Shown here in pieces: positions 30,797 to 30,874 of a DNA stretch of 30,874 bases (within the stretch, counting starts at the first letter, position 1; each line of letters starts with the position of its first letter). The notes under the pieces were generated by a model, which saw only the letters and a list, made by a program, of their open reading frames with translations, searched no databases and had not been told where the DNA came from. The DNA lies in the IMG/VR virus record IMGVR_UViG_3300032307_000369, positions 1 through 30,874 of that record; one strand, 5' to 3'. Both the position numbers and the translations under genes were made by a program. The DNA comes from a virus.

Positions 30797-30874
30797 GGAA
30801 GAAGCTGAAGCTTTTATTAGAAAAATCATGGGGCCACCAAAAAGGCAGCTTGAGGGTAAAGAGCACGATCAAGT
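30762..30874 (+). CDS. Partial gene running off the window
   Basis: An open frame (starts MIKPYSHQFKTKEEAEAFIR) overlapping the previous gene by 35 bases and still open at the window end after 37 codons. No strong ribosome site is seen. The charged composition looks protein-like, but it cannot be identified. Confidence 0.45.
   Translation, partial: MIKPYSHQFKTKEEAEAFIRKIMGPPKRQLEGKEHDQ

Noticed and set aside
1-30874. CRISPR arrays, insertion sequences, integrase or attachment sites
   Set aside because: No regularly spaced direct repeats, transposase or integrase motifs were seen.

Overview
The window looks like part of the genome of a large tailed phage of a Gram-negative, probably aquatic, bacterium, most likely a T4-like myovirus. 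Evidence: AT-rich, tightly packed small genes with ATGA or TAATG overlaps; a dense tRNA array; phage versions of host housekeeping proteins (ClpX, ribosomal protein bS21, GroES, GMP reductase); a SleB-type wall hydrolase; lipoproteins; and TATAAATA/AATAAATA boxes like T4-type late promoters. No capsid, terminase or polymerase gene is visible, so the family assignment is an inference.

Region 1 (1-4250, mostly minus strand) is a tRNA array of 17 recognisable tRNAs, nearly all with an encoded CCA, plus one aberrant tRNA-like element. Between the tRNAs lie gene-free stretches of about 80-230 nt (and 1-377 at the left end) full of inverted repeats. Several form GNRA-tetraloop hairpins when read on the minus strand, which points to structured non-coding RNAs. 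Perfectly spaced sigma70-like promoters (TTGACA-17-TACAAT) drive this region leftward, each preceded by a small hairpin. Two short plus-strand genes (a 2OG-Fe(II) oxygenase and a small membrane protein) and two short minus-strand genes sit in the region.

Region 2 (4250-18921, minus strand) is one long translationally coupled operon of 19 genes starting at a consensus promoter at 18949-18977. It encodes five radical SAM proteins (one with a likely cobalamin-binding N-terminus), three 2OG-Fe(II) oxygenases, a cupin, a Gfo/Idh/MocA oxidoreductase and a zinc-type alcohol dehydrogenase, two paralogous 380-386 aa proteins of unknown function, and several unknowns. Just after a radical SAM/SPASM gene lies a 199 aa protein ending in three Cys-His tetrapeptides. 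This resembles a protein- or peptide-modification system with a built-in substrate, and is the most interesting part of the window.

Region 3 (19098-30874, plus strand) starts from a divergent promoter at 19020-19048. It contains small unknown genes, a methyltransferase, a cell-wall hydrolase, an envelope group (entericidin-like lipoprotein, LPP20-like lipoprotein, secreted Cys-rich protein, large membrane/coiled-coil protein), then ClpX, bS21, a DEDDh exonuclease, GMP reductase, a GroES-like co-chaperonin and acidic unknowns. The theme is takeover of host proteolysis, translation, folding and purine metabolism.
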